Assembly: GCA_964019055.1 (NCBI GenBank)
Contig: OZ025206.1
Coordinates: 25,409,906 to 25,473,905 of the forward strand
Origin: Anthopleura xanthogrammica
Taxonomy: Eukaryota; Cnidaria; Anthozoa; Actiniaria; Actiniidae
Length of the DNA stretch: 64,000 nt
Direction of reading: 5' to 3'
Shown here: in pieces, positions 63,069 through 64,000 of the stretch
Layout of the letters: each line of letters opens with the position of its first letter
Position numbering within the stretch: the first letter of the stretch is position 1
Notes under the pieces: generated by a model
Seen by the model: the letters and a program-made list of their open reading frames with translations, nothing else
Told to the model about the DNA's origin: nothing
Database searches by the model: none
Position numbers and translations under genes: made by a program

Positions 63069-64000
63069 CTGAAAGCTTCAAAACATCCAAATCATATCAA
63101 CTTCTTAATTCTAAATTGAACTTCCAAATTCCAACAGGCAATGTGCATCAATGCTCACAAAGCACTCTGGGAAACCAAGCCATGCAAAAATGAAACAGGG
63201 AAATCAAAGGAAATATCAGAAGAAAAAATACTCTGTTATTTTCTTCTGTTGAAATACTTGCATTTCCCGTAGAAAATGGCGAAAGAAAAATTGTCAGATG
63301 AATGTTTAGAGGAGCCAAAAAAGTGTAAAGACTCGGTTTCCCATCATGCTTTGTGCTAGAAATTCGAGCTCGTGCACATTGGCTATTGGAATTTCAGTGG
63401 ATGAAGAGCCACTCTGTGGAAATACCACTGCTATATCCTATTTATTTAATTTTATTTTTATTAACGATTTAAAAATCTCTTAATAGACCTATCAATGAAG
63501 GCCAAAACGCACCCAAAAGTATGAATTGTCAAACAAAAACGCATTTTTGTATACGGGACCTCAGCACATGCATGTGTCTGCCAAAAAACCCTTCATATGA
63601 AATTCTTACCTGCAGAACTTGCGAGTTTACTGTTTTCTTTCCATTTCTTGGGAGTGAATAATACTGAATCACTGTACACCTGGTAAGAAATGAGGCATGT
63701 TGGAACCTTGGATTATTTAGATACTATAAGCCCACTGAATAACCGGGAAATCACTATTCCAGTGACCCCTCACTATATTGAATACAAAATTTACATCTAC
63801 AATTCAGGGCCCCTTTTAATTTAGTAATTGACACACTCAGCAAAGGCCACTGACACTTATAGATCACGTGACCATGCCCCCTTAAGGTATCAGGATATGT
63901 TTAGGACCCCTATAGACCCTTTTAATAAATCCTACAATGCTTCATTTTCCGCGTTTGACGTCAAATTTATTCTTTTGAAATTTGTTCTTTTGAATGAAAT
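63069..64000. other. Upstream of the basic-protein exon
   Basis: Contains a minus-strand donor CTGCAG|GTAAGAAT near 63616-63606, and a plus-strand ATG at 63277 opening only 27 codons (MAKEKLSDECLEEPKKCK). Neither can be joined into a firm model within the window. Confidence 0.35.

Overview
The window looks like animal nuclear DNA, most likely from an anthozoan cnidarian and probably a stony coral. This rests on AT-rich intergenic DNA crowded with short inverted-repeat elements, tRNA-derived SINEs and an L2-type LINE, on genes with GT-AG introns, and on families known to be expanded in corals: giant TPR-CHAT (TTC28-like) proteins, rhodopsin-like GPCRs and BTB proteins. The organism call is an inference. 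I see no bacterial or viral gene organisation.

Region 1 (1-12.3 kb) holds a 35-bp minisatellite and then a very large TPR-CHAT locus on the plus strand. It has an 85-codon N-terminal ORF, one in-frame stop, then a 3003-codon ORF. That ORF is dominated by 69 tandem 40-residue TPR units kept in exact 120-bp register, and it contains a perfectly repeated block about 1.69 kb long. A one-base frameshift then leads into a CHAT (caspase/separase-like) domain that ends before the expected catalytic His and Cys. A second, clearly broken copy of the 5' end and a few repeats lies at 27.4-28.8 kb and shares about 300 bp of upstream sequence.

Region 2 (12.3-37 kb) is mostly mobile-element DNA. It contains two long palindromes (1.17 kb and 1.10 kb), several MITE-like elements with terminal inverted repeats, small hairpins sharing a CGAG...AGC...CGAG-like core, tRNA-derived SINEs, an L2-type LINE with YADD reverse transcriptase, and a 28/32-bp minisatellite on both sides of that LINE. 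A remnant of a tyrosine-recombinase-like (DUF3504/Crypton-derived) gene lies at 23.5 kb. Unassigned ORFs lie at 17.9-18.3 kb and 34.2-34.8 kb.

Region 3 (37.5-59.6 kb) holds the ordinary genes. Two paralogous rhodopsin-like GPCRs are arranged head to head, about 12.4 kb apart: three coding exons at 43698-37564 (minus) and four at 56057-59590 (plus). Their first intron interrupts the same place between TM6 and TM7. A two-exon BTB/POZ gene (47622-46600, minus) and some weaker exon candidates lie between them. MITEs fill the remaining intergenic and intronic space.

Region 4 (59.6-64 kb) holds a SINE, several foldback elements and a long single-exon ORF (63068-62003, minus) encoding a basic, proline-containing protein of unknown function. 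The genes do not form a pathway. The common themes are tandem or inverted duplication of receptors and scaffolds, and heavy mobile-element traffic. All gene models are hand-built from ORFs and splice consensus without transcript support.
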